This document shows, piece after piece, positions 1 to 11,889 of a stretch of 64,000 nucleotides of DNA; position 1 is the first letter of the stretch; the number at the start of each line of letters is the position of its first letter. Source of the DNA: Volutella citrinella (taxonomy: Eukaryota > Ascomycota > Sordariomycetes > Hypocreales > Nectriaceae). The notes under the pieces are model-generated. The model was not told where the DNA came from. It saw only the letters and a program-made list of their open reading frames with translations, and did no database searches. Made by a program: the position numbers and the translations under genes. The DNA lies in the NCBI GenBank assembly GCA_034401135.1, contig JAWZSP010000003.1, positions 4,340,001 to 4,404,000 on the forward strand. Direction: 5' to 3'.

Positions 1-2006
1 CAAGGACATGCAAAAAGAAAGGCCTGGTCAAGCATGGGAATCCGTGTCCATTGTCCCCTTTCCTCTTCACCTTGCAGCAGCCAACTCGGACCACCGCCGG
101 GGCTCAACCGCCACCAAGTACAAGTAAGACGACCTGGAGCCAATAGTCGGGCGCCCAGAGAGGCTCAGGGCGCATCTCGAGGGCTGAGGGTGGTAGGTAG
201 GCGCAAGGGAGCGGACGGTCTGGTATAACCGGACATTTCGTCGTATGGGCATGGGTTCATCAGAAGGGCCAAGGCTGGCCAACGAAGACGATTACCGAGC
301 ACCCCAAGTGTGTTGCAAGACCCATGGCGCTGGGCCATGGGGCCGATCCCGCATATCTGCTCCACCATCCGCCGGGGGAGTCCGGCCGGACCCGGGGAGC
401 TGTATCGAACATGCCGCAGGGATGGGCTGGGTCGGGCGGCAGGTGAGGCAGAGGGCGAACCGGGAGAGCCGACAGGTGAGACGTGTAAATTCTATGAATG
501 TACGGATACATTCATTTTTTCTTCGCGTAGCGGAATGAAGGGCCCAATTACTGAGGCGGCGTGGACAGACGAGGCAAGATCTAGCCGCCGGAGCCCCACT
601 GTGGTGCGGTGCGCGCTCCGCGCATGCCTGTGACCCTGTGCCAGCTGAAGAGCCGTCTCCGCACCGGGGCATTGAGAACAAGCAGCCGCGTGCATGTTAT
701 GAACGACGGCAGATGCAGGTCTGTGTGCGTGCTGGGCACTGTGCATGCGTGCGACGACGGCGGAGGTGCGTGCGCGCCGCCTGAGTGCGAGAACAAGATG
801 GGCGAACGCAGGAGAAGCCACGAGGAGAGAGTGTTGCTATGTGCTCAAGCATGTATGGCCTGAGCGTGTATCCGTACGCACAAATATACCTTTGCACTCC
901 GTAGCATCCGTCGATGTAGGCTCGAGCACAGTGCCTCCGTTCCTGGGCCTGCGTACGCCGTAGCGTTGGCGCCTGTGTAACCAGCGCTTTCTCGTCCACC
1001 GGCTCCCATTTATGGCTAGTCATTCGTCAAGCGTTACCTGCCACCCCGACAAGCCCGGGGCGGGGTGATCTTCAAGGCACGGGGAGAGAGGCAGTGATGG
1101 CGGCGGGGCGGTTGTGCCGTGTTGGCCCTGATGAGACCTACGCAAGAGTCTCTGGCACTCCGACTCCCCTCCTTGCCTTGCGACAGGGACTGACAAGGGG
1201 CTGCGAGGGCCAACAAGCCACTGGACAGCAAAGCTAGGCGCCGCTCTGGTCCGGCCAACGGGAAGCCTTCCTGTATGTATGTCTTGCCCACCTGATGGGG
1301 CTGGTGACAACCTGTGCGCCAGACTCCTCTGGTGTACTGTTGCTGCACCATGATATGACCCAATGTGCAGTGTTGTCTGGCCGTAATATCGGCATGCATA
1401 GCAAGGCTCTACTGGCACCACAACCAGCCGGGACGCAGTCAGGCAAGCTCGGCGGCGGGCTGGGCTCTGATATCGATCGACTCACCCCAACCCGCGAGGG
1501 CACACACGCAACACACCTTGAGCTGCAAATGGAAAACAAGCAGCTGCAAACAAGTGCAAACAAGTACCACTTACGGGGGGGGGTACTTAGAAGTCTCGTT
1601 CTCGTAGCGAGAGGTGCAACTTGCCATGTTGCTGCGACTTTCTGCTGGGCGTGCTCCCGCTAATCACCACCACTTAATACGACGAGGTAGTAATTGATGT
1701 TTCCCCCACGTTCTCACGCCGATATACGCACGCACACACACTCAGCGGTATTACCGACTGATTCTCTACCGTCCTTGGGGCGTCTTTTCAGCTGCAATTG
1801 GTGGCCCCGAGGTGCCACCCGCCGGGTTCTCGAGCCCGCCACTGTACCATGGTTTCTTTTTCCTCGCTTCCCTGTATCCTCTCAGCTCGGAACTGCTGGC
1901 CCATCGTGTTTCTGCCTTGAGGCCCGGCGTCGTGCCTGGGCACCTCGGTTGTGTCTCATCTTATGCGTTGTGCGTATGTATATGTGCGCGGGCAAGTGGG
2001 CGTGTT

Positions 2007-2100
2007 TGAGTGTGTGCGTGTGTGCGTGTGTGCGTGTGTTTTATCAGTGTGGAGAGATGGGTGTGTGCGCGTGTGTGTGTGCGTGAGAGAGAGTGTGTGC
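2007..2100. repeat. GT-rich microsatellite
   Basis: Interrupted GTGTGTGC-type repeats, passing into GAGAGAG and TGTGTG near 2085-2098. This is simple-sequence DNA with no coding potential. Confidence 0.8.
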
Positions 2101-2493
2101 TGGTGGCAGGTACCTTGACCTCCAACTTTTGTTGGCGGGTGTGATTTTAGGCTGAGCAGCAAGCCAGGGGAGCTCGAGCTCAGCCTTGTGCGTGCTTTGT
2201 CGTCTCTTTTCTCTTCTCTCACCAGTCACCACCACCACCCACTCCACTTCCGAAAGAGAACAGCCGTAACGCCGGGCGACTGCCATTCGGAAACGTGCGC
2301 AACCGCCGTCGTACCCCGCATCGTCGGCAACCCTTCCGCCAAGCTGTTGAAACTACCGTGCCATGGTGCTTGCATCTGGCGCCCAGAACTGACCAGACCG
2401 CACTGCCCCTGCAGCCAGGGCTCTGCCATGTTGCCTTGGATGTTCTGATGGCCATCTACGTAGTATGTGGTGGTGTTGCTGCTTCAGCGGCTC

Positions 2494-2516
2494 GGGGGGG
2501 GGGGGGGGGGGGGGGG
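2494..2516. repeat. Poly-G homopolymer, 23 bases
   Basis: An uninterrupted run of 23 G lies in the intergenic region about 1.45 kb upstream of the cyclophilin start. A second G-rich patch (GGGGGGAGGGGGGGGAGA) follows at about 2770-2788. Runs of this length are unstable and often mis-sized in assemblies. Confidence 0.9.
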
Positions 2517-3159
2517 TGGACTCCATATCGACAGACTGTCAAACGAACTTCTAACTGATTTAGTCGTAGACGGCTACGTTGAAGAGGGCTGTTGCACATG
2601 CGCAGGAACCTGGCCCGGGGTTTCGGCGGCCTGGCCCGTCTCATCCACAGCAACAGCAACAATAACGGGTGGTGGGATTCGAGTGTCGGCACTTGTTCTC
2701 CATCGCAGCTCTCTGCCTGTAAGTAATAATACGGCACAGTCATGCGATGAGAGACGGAGGAAAGTGTGACGGGGGGAGGGGGGGGGAGATCGATCCATGC
2801 CTTCTTCGTTTTTGCTTCATCAATAAATACTTCGTGGCTCGCCGCCTCCTCCCTTGGCACTCAATATCTGCCCCTTCTTTTCCGCCCTGGCCCTGGTGAT
2901 CCGACAAGTGTCCACGACCGAGCGTGGCCAACTGACGCTATCAGGCGTCGTCGCCCATCGCCCGTTCCCCAAATTCGTCAATCCCCCCCTGCCGCGCTAC
3001 TGGACCCTACCTATAGGACTTGGGCGCGCGCTACTACGGCGTTTCGACGTTGGATTGTCAAGGGAGACTCGCCATTGCCTCTGCGATTTTTCATCTACGT
3101 TTTCAATTCCCACTCCCACTGCAGGGGCCGGTGATTAGTGTGAGGATACGACCGTGTGT

Positions 3160-3974
3160 GTGTTGTCAATTGAGTTTGTCTCTTTTTTTGTTCCGTTACA
3201 CACGGCAAGTTCGAAAATCTCTCTGCTTCCGTCACTTTCTGTCTCTGTCTCTGCCCCACCTGCCTTATCCATCCACCACCCACCTCCACCCACGACAATC
3301 ACACGCATCAGCTGTGTGTGAACCCGCGGCGCCGCCGTTGCTCACCTCGCTGCACAGCTGCTCTTGCCCGCAGTATCAACCCACTAATCCACTGTTCCCA
3401 CTGTGACTGCTGCTGTGCTGTACTGCATTGCGCTGCCCTGTGCTGCATCTGCGCCTGCGATCACTTCCTCGCCTCGCTTCGCCTTGCGTTGTCGTCTCTT
3501 TCATCATCCTCGCACCTCCAACCCACCTGGTACCTTACCCGGCCTGACTTTGGCACTACCTTAACCTCCCCCCTTCCCTTTCAAGATTATTAAACAATCC
3601 GGCCTTGCCTTACCCGACTGGCGGTGCTAATAATACGGCTAGTACCAGGAACTGGGTCCTATTCATTGGGTGCGCAAGGACGGACTCCTCACCTTCGACT
3701 CGACTCTTTAACTTGGGCTCCGCCCAACACCCAAGGTCCCAAAAGGCTCCAGCCTGCCTGTCCGTGCCGCACGCCAATTCTTCTTTCGACTTCCGCTATA
3801 CATTCCCCCCGCTCCCCTCCCACCTCCCACACTCTCACTGACCACCACTACCAACACTACTACCACAGCCTCGACCACCACTGCGTCTTTCTTTCCTTCC
3901 CTCCTACCTACACATCTTCCGCTTCTCCCACCCCCATCCATCCTCCCAGCTAACGCTCCCTGCTGCACGATAAC
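3160..3974 (+). promoter_or_regulatory. Pyrimidine-rich upstream region of the cyclophilin gene
   Basis: The 800 bases before the cyclophilin ATG are strongly C/T-rich on the plus strand, with repeated CCACC, CTCTC and TTCCTTCC tracts. CT-rich tracts just upstream of transcription starts are common in highly expressed filamentous-fungal genes, so this is taken as promoter plus leader. No clear TATA box was identified. Confidence 0.35.
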
Positions 3975-5166
3975 ATGGCGTCTGACGGCGAAACCCCCGC
4001 CCGCCCCCGCGTCTTCTTCGACATCTCCGTCGGCGGCCGGCCTGTTGGCCGTGTCACCATGGAGCTCTACGCCGATCTCGTCCCCAAAACTGCAGAGAAC
4101 TTCCGCGCCCTCTGCACTGGTGAAAAGGGCGTCGGCAAGTCGGGAAAGCCCCTGCACTACAAGGGCTCCATCTTCCACCGCGTCATCAAGCAGTTCATGG
4201 TCCAGGGTGGTGACTTTACTGCTGGCGATGGCACCGGCGGCGAATCCATCTACGGCGCCAAGTTTGAGGACGAGGCTTTCCCTAAGAAGCATGACAAGCC
4301 TTTCCTCTTGTCCATGGCCAATGCCGGCCCCAGTGAGCACAACCCAAACCTCCACCCCCGGCTAATAGTAGCTTGTGAGGCTCCAACTGACGAGCTTGCC
4401 TACAGACACCAACGGCTCCCAGTTTTTTATCACCACCGTCCCAACCCCCCACCTTGACAGCAAGCACGTTGTCTTCGGCGAGGTCCTCAACGGAAAGTCC
4501 ATTGTTCGCCAGATCGAGAACCTGACGACCCTCTCCGGCGACCGTCCTGCTAAGGAAGCCCTCATTGCTGACTGTGGTGAGCTCACTGGTGACGCTGCTG
4601 TCGCCGCTGATGTCAAGCAGCCGGATGCCATGGGCGACCCTTACGAGGATTTCCCCGAGGATTCAAATGATACACTCGACGCTCCCACTGTCCTGAAGAT
4701 TGCTACTGCGTGCAAGGACTACGGAAACAAGGCATTCAAGGCGGGCAACTTCTCCCTTGCTGTCGACAAGTACCAGAAGGGCCTGCGTTACCTCAATGAA
4801 GAGCCTGAACTTGACGGCCAGCCCGCTACCATGAAGGGCGAGCTCGATGCTCTCCGCTTCTCACTCAACAACAACGCAGCCCTCAACAACATCAAGCTCG
4901 AGGCCTGGGATGATGCCGTTCGCGCCGCCGCTTCCGCGCTCGACGTCAAGGGCACTAAGGACATTGACCGCGCCAAGGCCCTCTACCGTCGTGGCTTCTC
5001 CTATGTTCGCCTGAAGGACGAGGAGGCTGCTCTCCGTGACCTTGAGCTGGCACAAAGCCTGGTCCCCGCCGACGCTGCCATCAGCAACGAGCTCAGTGCT
5101 GTCAAGTCCAAGGCTGCTGCTCGTGCCGCCAAGGAGAAGGCCGCCTACAAGAAGTTCTTCTCTTAG
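3975..5166 (+). CDS. Peptidyl-prolyl cis-trans isomerase, Cyp40 type (cyclophilin with TPR domain)
   Basis: Two exons, 3975-4332 and 4406-5166 (intron GTGAGC...CTACAG), encode 372 aa. The N-terminal cyclophilin domain (about residues 10-175) has the catalytic Arg69, Phe74 and Gln77 in [15 protein letters not shown] and the NGSQFFITT motif, which is rebuilt exactly across the splice junction. The position that is Trp in cyclophilin A is His135 ([12 protein letters not shown]). His here is typical of Cyp40 proteins and is linked to weaker cyclosporin binding. The C-terminal half carries about three TPR units (residues about 215-355), which in this family bind the Hsp90 C-terminus. Family length is about 370 aa, so the gene looks complete. 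By homology it is a cytosolic Hsp90 co-chaperone similar to yeast Cpr6/Cpr7. Confidence 0.95.
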
Positions 5167-6367
5167 TTACATGATCCAGGGGGTATGGTCGATATGAATC
5201 ATGCTACTTTCGGAACAAAAAGCGAGTCCATCTCATGACATCTTAACGAGCCAAAGGATCAATGAAAAGTGGAAAATTAAAAACTTGAAAAACAGCCGGC
5301 ACGCCGCCACTCGCATTACACACTGGGAGGACATCTTTCGCAAAAGCTGCAGTCATGCAAGCAAAGCGGGTAGGAGTTGGCGTCGATGAGAGATACCTTT
5401 GCAAATAAACCAATCCCGTACAAAAATTACAAACAAGACACAACCTCACTGTAACTATCTCGACTTTGCCTGCTGGTCCTGGGGCCCTCGGGTGGGTGCA
5501 CTTGTTTGTCCTACCACGTATCCAGGCATGGTGCATGGCGGCGCAAACACATTTTCTCAAGGTGTGTGTGTCACATCATGTTGCGGCACGCCGGGTGGGT
5601 TTGTATCAATCACGCGGCTCGCCAATAATAGATGAGGCAGCGTCAGCCAGCCTTCAGGCTTCGGGGAGAGGAGGGCGTGGATGAATTGAATGTAATTTGT
5701 CTGCTAGCAGAGCACAGACATGCATACCTCGTATACATACATATACATGACAGTTGGCCACCTTCTCCAGCCATGTCCAGTCCCATTCGGACCATCAGAA
5801 AATCCATCTCTAGGTACCGCCTCATATAAAATGGCATAAAAATAGAGTAGAGAAGAGTCCGGGTGACAGAAGGGGCGAGATCTCTTTCCACTCGCAACTC
5901 ATTTACCCAGGCCCTGATCCTCCAAGAACACCCTGCACTGCGCTCCACGCACAAACTGGATGCTCTTGCGCCCGCAAACATACGACCACCAAATAACCTT
6001 CGTGTGCGTTGATTGAGAGCCATGACTTCCGTGAGACCTTCTTTTTTAGGCTGAGTTAGGAAAGGGGGGGGACACAAAAGAGACGCACACAATTCTCTGG
6101 TCTAGCGGAGACAAAGGCAAGCCAGGAGACCACATGGGTTGCATGACTCCAGACGGTCCAGCCATCCTTTTTTGCCCGGTTCCACCCATAGATGCGCAAG
6201 AGAGAAAAAATGTCAAGAGGCGAGAGAAATATTGCGTGTATGAAGTACTGTTCGGATATGTAAAAGTGTCGGAGAAATGTCATCAAGTCGTGAGTGAGGC
6301 CAGCGCGGCCTGGGCCAAATCATAAGCCAGGGCACGTTGACCAGCTCTTGCAACCACCGTGGCTGGC
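5167..6367. other. Intergenic region between convergent cyclophilin and RasGAP genes
   Basis: This 1.2 kb stretch lies between two convergent genes and holds their 3' ends. It is A/T-richer than the flanking coding DNA. The short open frames show no domain or codon bias, and I see no RNA gene or repeat. Confidence 0.6.
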
Positions 6368-9300
6368 CTAATTCTTATCCTTGTCCTTCTCACGCTCCTT
6401 GTAGCCCTTGCCCTCGGGGCTGTCCCCGCGACCGCCGATGCGCATGATGCCGCTGAGGAACGTTCGGCCTGTCCTCCCATTTTTTCCGCGGAGGGTATTG
6501 CTTGCGCTGGCGCTGACATGCCTGAACCCTTTATCCTTCTCGCGGCCACGGTACTGCTGGCGTAAATCTCTGCTTCGCCGCCGAATCTTGCGCGCCTCCT
6601 CGTTGAGGTCGCTGCCGGAGCTGCCGGTCGGGAATTCATAATCATTCCAGACCGTAGAGGGAGGGGTGTAGGACAGGTCAAGCGAATCAATCAGAGATGC
6701 CTGTTCGAGTGACTCGGCTACTTCGTCGGGCGTGTTGGATGGGTTGTCAGAGGCGCGATAAGAGTCCACCTTGGTGAGGCAAGCATCGGCGCGTGCTTGA
6801 AGCGAAAAACACAGATCGTTGAACTCGGCCAGGTCTTTATCCACGGTCATGTTGTCCTCGATTGGATCAGAGTCCACCCAGAGCTTTACGAGACTGGCGA
6901 AATTCCTCGTGTCGTCGACAAGATACGGTAAGCTAGGGAACCCCTCCTTTGCCGTTGGGCTCAGGCGGCCGAGGATGGTCACGGGGGTGCTGTACCCTGC
7001 GGGTACGAGGTTGGTATTGCGATCAGCCGGGATGTTACACACCTGATCGATGTAGTCACGGATGGACTGGCGCTGAACGTTCAGGAAGCGGTTCATTGGC
7101 TCCATCCACTCCTCACGCTTACCAAAGGTCGACAGATTGGCGAGTTTTTGAAGCGTCTTGGCGATCAAGGTGAGGGTGCGTTGTGCGCGCGGTCTGGGGT
7201 GGTCCCGAAGGAGATTGAACAACTTTGGCGAGAGGATGGCCGGACAGATGAAGCGGAGGAACAAGAAGCCAGAGACGGAAGTGTATGTGACAGTGCGGAG
7301 GAAGTCGCCGTATCTATCCTCGGCAACGGCACGGATGTATTTCAGAATATGCCGCAGTTCAGGGGGTATCTGGTTAGCGGACGCAGCGATGCAGTTCCAG
7401 ACTTCGGTTGTTAGGTGGATGAGGATTCCCCATCGGTGTTCGAGATCGTGGGCATGCGAGTGTGTATTTGGCACCTTGCTAGGATCAACCTCGCAATCAG
7501 GGTTCACCTCGTTGATCTCGAAAATCTTGTCTTGCAGAATACCCTCGAGATATTCTTTGCCAAGTCGTCGCATGTGGAACTCGAGGGATTGCGTGAGAAG
7601 CGTGTTTCCTCGAAAGAGGAGGTTTGCTTCACCCGCGAGGGACTTGCCCATATCCCGAACAAGGAGCTCTCGGTCAGCACCACCAGAGTCCATCGACTCG
7701 TTTGACTTGAGGCGGCTGCTAAACCGGTACTTCTTTATCGTCGCTTGGTTCCCAATGCCGTCGATTTCATCCTCCACCAGCGCCATGAGCCACTCGCTCG
7801 CTGCACCGGAAACTTGGAAGATGTTCAAGAACAGTTCGGAAAGCCGTCGTAGTTGTCCGGGCAGGGCTGCTGATATCTGGGCTGTCATACCGGCGGGGAA
7901 ACGATGCAGGATCTTAGACAGAGGCTCGTATTCCTTGGCCAGAAGCACAGCATATTCATCGTGGGCAACCTTGATCAGCATTGAGCCACATGGTTGGTTT
8001 TTCTCGTCCAAGATCTGCAGCCATTGCTCCAGGTCTTTGCCTCTTGTCAATTGCTCCAGTGGCATGTCGACGGCGCCGAAAATAAACTCTTGGAGGTTTC
8101 GGTTCTTGGGCAATCCAACAGACGCTTGCAACAGGTTGCTGGAACTATCCAGGTTACCCTCGACGCGCTTTAGAACAATGGACAGGAGCGGTGCAGCGGC
8201 TGGCAGGTCGGTAAAGTCGCATTCCTCTCGCCAGAACGGGTTCTTCGTATCAGTCTTGGTCGTGGTCCGCGCTCTGACCTCGCCGTCCAGAATGACCTCG
8301 GCCAAATAGTTGCCAATCAGAGCATCAGCCTCCGATTTCGACGCCCTTTCCTGGTAGGTTGGTTCCATTCCACTTGGTCTCGCCTTTATCTTCGCTTCGG
8401 TAACTCGAACGTTGATGGATTTCTCTAGGCGAAAAATCTCTCCATCTACCTCTTTCTCTATATCGGTGACTTCCAAAATCTGAGAACCATCGACCGCATC
8501 AAGCTTATAAATATCCGGAACTGCATAGGCTCGCAGCAGAGTCAGCCAAACTTCAAAATGCACGCGGTTGTCGAGCGCCAGATAGACTGGTCGAAAGATC
8601 GAGAGGTGAGATGAACTGGAGGCATAGATTGGAAAGATGGCGACGCAGTATTCCTCATCTAGCACTGTCCGGTCCAGTTGCTGGATAGCGCATCTCGACA
8701 ACTGAGAGAGCTCTATGATTGACAGGACAGACACATCGTTTTCGGTCAGTAGCTTAAACTCGCCATTGTCCTGAAGAATGCAAGAAACCCTCCTCCAGGA
8801 TGTTGTTGGTGACCGCAGATCCCTTGTGGAAGGACGCTTCACGATAGCCCTTGGTGAGACGGCTAATCCCTTATCCCAGAGCATCAGCTTGCCCACCTTG
8901 ATGATATTGGTGGGCTTGGCCTTTTCCGAGGACCAGCCATGTCGTCGCAGCTCCGGTCGAACAGGTAAAAAGACGTTGTTGGGCTTCCCGTTGGCCAGCT
9001 TGATATTGGTGGGTCGAAGTTGCTGCCAGCAGAGCAAAGCGGCTAACCATAGGTCCAGCTCATCGGCAACCATGGGGCAGAGAAGGATCTCTATCGGAGG
9101 TTGTAGACACACAAGTTCGAGGCATTCCTTGTCCAGCTCCGGGTAGTCGACAGGCAGCACTCTGCACCCTCGCAGATCAGACACAAGGGGGATGTGGAAC
9201 GGGCCATTTTGCCCCGAGTCGAACATGAGGCACCCCTTGTCTTCTTCGATATAGGCGACTCCGCTATGCCACGGCCCCCCGTTTTCTCCTTGGTACTCGA

Positions 9301-10111
9301 TCTCGCCCCGCATTCTACCACAGAGAGTCCGCATCAACAACAGCACCTTGTTGGCATCGTCGGTCGCAATGGGAACCGGCAGGGAATCGACCGTTGGAGG
9401 GGCGGAGATAAGGGGCGACGCGGGGTGCGAGGACTGCCGCTTCATGAGACGTCGGCTTTGGGGGCCCTTCTTGTCCTTCGAAGAGCTACTTGACGTCTCC
9501 CGCCCAGCGGGGGCAGAAGTCGGTGTGGGTGAGTTGTAGCCCAGTGCATCTAGTGAGGCGGTAGGTTTCGGCTCGTCGGGTGTTGCCTGTGAACCAGTTG
9601 AGCTGACGCTGCCAACGCGATGACGCTCGACTACAGGCGGTGCGCTTCGCTGGGCGAGCAGCGACGTATCCATGGTCCGAGTTCTGGGGCGCATGCTGCC
9701 GCTCGTGTGTCGTAGATGATGCGGTGGACTGGCTTCGGAGCCATCATAGGACTCGCTAAATACATCGTTGAACACCATGCCCTGGCGTCGAGCTGTCCCT
9801 CCTGGGATGGATCTGGGGGAGCTCTGCTGCGAGCTGACGGTGCGTGTTGTCGAGTGAGCCTCGGTGGTGACGCTCACGGCAGGGGGCTCTGGAAGATCGG
9901 GCGTCACCGCACGAATTGTACCAGTGGGGTTGAGATTGGTGCGAAAGGCGGCCCTTAGGTTGGTCGCACTGGATCGCTCCATGCCGGGGTCTCGCTCGAC
10001 GGTGAGGGGCGGGATCTGGGACCTGGCCACGGGGTCGCTACCGCCGTTTCGAGGGTTGGCTTGTTCGTCCATGGCTGGCGAGTTCAAGCCCCAGCCATTG
10101 CTTTTCGACAT
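6368..10111 (-). CDS. Ras GTPase-activating protein, Bud2-like
   Basis: A single uninterrupted frame of 1247 aa. The first 230 residues are Ser/Thr/Pro-rich and probably disordered. A PH-like region (about 265-480) follows, then a C2 domain (about 560-660, with the pattern NPFWREECDF), then the RasGAP domain (about 780-1070). The arginine-finger motif LLFRGNTL carries Arg834, and the second RasGAP signature FLRFICPAILSP carries Arg953, so the catalytic residues are present. The tail is basic and Arg/Lys-rich. The C2-plus-RasGAP order and length match the fungal Bud2/Cla2 family, which stimulates GTP hydrolysis by the Rsr1/Bud1 GTPase to set growth-site polarity. The assignment to Bud2 rather than another RasGAP rests on domain order. 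The start was chosen as the first in-frame Met; MDEQANPR a few residues on is an alternative. Confidence 0.88.
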   Translation of the reverse strand: MSKSNGWGLNSPAMDEQANPRNGGSDPVARSQIPPLTVERDPGMERSSATNLRAAFRTNLNPTGTIRAVTPDLPEPPAVSVTTEAHSTTRTVSSQQSSPRSIPGGTARRQGMVFNDVFSESYDGSEASPPHHLRHTSGSMRPRTRTMDTSLLAQRSAPPVVERHRVGSVSSTGSQATPDEPKPTASLDALGYNSPTPTSAPAGRETSSSSSKDKKGPQSRRLMKRQSSHPASPLISAPPTVDSLPVPIATDDANKVLLLMRTLCGRMRGEIEYQGENGGPWHSGVAYIEEDKGCLMFDSGQNGPFHIPLVSDLRGCRVLPVDYPELDKECLELVCLQPPIEILLCPMVADELDLWLAALLCWQQLRPTNIKLANGKPNNVFLPVRPELRRHGWSSEKAKPTNIIKVGKLMLWDKGLAVSPRAIVKRPSTRDLRSPTTSWRRVSCILQDNGEFKLLTENDVSVLSIIELSQLSRCAIQQLDRTVLDEEYCVAIFPIYASSSSHLSIFRPVYLALDNRVHFEVWLTLLRAYAVPDIYKLDAVDGSQILEVTDIEKEVDGEIFRLEKSINVRVTEAKIKARPSGMEPTYQERASKSEADALIGNYLAEVILDGEVRARTTTKTDTKNPFWREECDFTDLPAAAPLLSIVLKRVEGNLDSSSNLLQASVGLPKNRNLQEFIFGAVDMPLEQLTRGKDLEQWLQILDEKNQPCGSMLIKVAHDEYAVLLAKEYEPLSKILHRFPAGMTAQISAALPGQLRRLSELFLNIFQVSGAASEWLMALVEDEIDGIGNQATIKKYRFSSRLKSNESMDSGGADRELLVRDMGKSLAGEANLLFRGNTLLTQSLEFHMRRLGKEYLEGILQDKIFEINEVNPDCEVDPSKVPNTHSHAHDLEHRWGILIHLTTEVWNCIAASANQIPPELRHILKYIRAVAEDRYGDFLRTVTYTSVSGFLFLRFICPAILSPKLFNLLRDHPRPRAQRTLTLIAKTLQKLANLSTFGKREEWMEPMNRFLNVQRQSIRDYIDQVCNIPADRNTNLVPAGYSTPVTILGRLSPTAKEGFPSLPYLVDDTRNFASLVKLWVDSDPIEDNMTVDKDLAEFNDLCFSLQARADACLTKVDSYRASDNPSNTPDEVAESLEQASLIDSLDLSYTPPSTVWNDYEFPTGSSGSDLNEEARKIRRRSRDLRQQYRGREKDKGFRHVSASASNTLRGKNGRTGRTFLSGIMRIGGRGDSPEGKGYKEREKDKDKN

Positions 10112-11889
10112 GCAATCGCGCGCTCTCGTCTCGCATGGAAGTTGTCAGGGCAGGATGCGACGATGGCAAAGCCGGCGGCGGGGTCGTGCAAGGTGGTAAA
10201 GCGCAGGTGTGATTCAAGATGGGTGCGAGGGCTTGTCGGGGATACAGCGCGGGCAGGATTTCCGTCGACACCTCGACCGGGCGTCCCCTCGTGTCGATGA
10301 TGCTGAGAGGGCCGGCGGGCGGGCGGACTGATGGACTGTCGAGGCGAGAGTAATCTTCGGTGACGGCTTCGGTATCGGAGCTATATTTAATCGCCAGCTA
10401 GTTTGAGGGGGGCTCCGTCCAAGCGGAGACAGGAAGGGTTGACCGAACTGTCGCTATTCCCGCCCAGCTGCGGGGAGGCGGAGGCGCGAATTCGTTGGCT
10501 GGGGAGGAGACGCAGAGGCGGCAACGGCGCATGCTCGACGGCAGAAGGCCAAAAGAAGGGCTGGAGAAGGAGCGCGGGCGCACTGGCAATCTGTGCGGGT
10601 CGACGAAATGAGGAATCCACGCACGATCAATGCAGACGGGAGCTATGAGGATCGAGGCCCGTCCTGTCCTGCCTTGGCCTGCTAACGTTAGGTGGGCAGC
10701 ACGGTGAGCAAGAGAGTCGGGTGCATGCGAATGGGTCGCCACCGGCTTAACTAAGTACTCTCCTGGTGGTCGGAGGTAGACGATGCACGCTACGCTCAAC
10801 TGCGGGCACGTCCCCTCCTCTAGCTCTTGTCGCAATGTCACAACAAGGTCTGGGATGTCAGCAGAATGGCATCGTCATGCAACCTGGCGACTGCAATCCT
10901 GGCCAATTCCGTGGTGGAGGAGGATGGCGACGGATGGTTGTGCCGCGTGGTTTCGTCCAGACCTGGTTGACCTGGCTGGAGCGAGGCCGGGGTATTCCTG
11001 AACTGGCGGGCTGGAGAATAAGGTACTGAGAGCACGGAATGGCACAGGGCCATGCAAATGATGCTAATCAGAGCAGCAGCGCGTGCTCCCGGAGCCTGCC
11101 TGGGCAGCTGGGGCAGGCGATGGGACGATGGATGGCGGCCGCTGCAGGGGTTCGAGAGCTGTTATTGCTGGGTGCGCTTCTGGGATCGAGCGGGCGTTGT
11201 CCGCAGTCGTCCTGGGGCTTGCACCGTGTTCGTAGGGCTAGTAGCGACAGCACAGCGCAGTCGGCCACAGAGCAGGGGTTGGGTTGGGGAGCTGCGTCTG
11301 TTTCGGGAGCCGAGGCCGAGTGACAAACGAGAACTGTAGGCCCTGTGCAGCCCACTTTGTGAGGTTGTCCTTCACCCGCAGCAAGACGAGTGGGGAGTTG
11401 ACGGGGAGCTCCAGGTTCCTCGGCGGAGCTTCGGCTTGGGGCTCCGTTCAGCTGGCAAAGAGTCAGGGCTACGCTCCGGGGCCTTCGGTGGTGGACACGC
11501 AGTGGGGGACTGTGCTACCTGCCCAGTGGGTCGCTGAGCAAAACGTCCGCCATTGTGTGGCAAGTACCCACCCTCAACAGCGGAGCAGCGGACGGCAGCA
11601 GCAACTCTAGTAGAATTCAACGGATTGGTACCTACCCTCGAGTCCGGCAAGGTCTCTCAAGAGCTGACCCCAGTTCCCATGGCTCGAAGGAAGTGGTACC
11701 TATTCTCACCACTCCTACAATGTATCATTTTACCAGTAATGGTGCCTCGACGACCAGCGAGTGTGTGTTCGAAAGAACTAGAGGTGCCAGTGAATTCTGC
11801 GGATCACGGCAATCCGACATGCAAATATTAATACTATTGCCATCATCAAATATACTAAACATCTCTATGAGAGAAGTAATTAAGACTCT
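10112..11889. other. Intergenic region upstream of the RasGAP gene
   Basis: This is the upstream region of the minus-strand RasGAP gene. An AT-rich patch, AGCTATATTTAATCGC near 10379-10394, lies about 270 bases upstream of its start and could hold a TATA-like element. No gene, RNA or repeat is evident. The open frames here have no recognisable domains. Confidence 0.5.

Larger units (their letters stand above)
1..3974. other. Intergenic region upstream of the cyclophilin gene
   Basis: No open frame here looks like a protein: all are short, overlapping and without recognisable domains. Visible elements are a GT/GC-rich microsatellite near 2007-2100, a run of 23 G at 2494-2516, and a strongly pyrimidine-rich stretch from about 3160 to the cyclophilin start. 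The stretch may contain an untranslated leader or a non-coding transcript, but nothing in it shows that directly. Confidence 0.55.

Noticed and set aside
7158..8309. 383-codon plus-strand frame
   Set aside because: It lies wholly opposite the RasGAP coding sequence, has a low-complexity Arg/Ser composition and no domain, so it is an antisense shadow.
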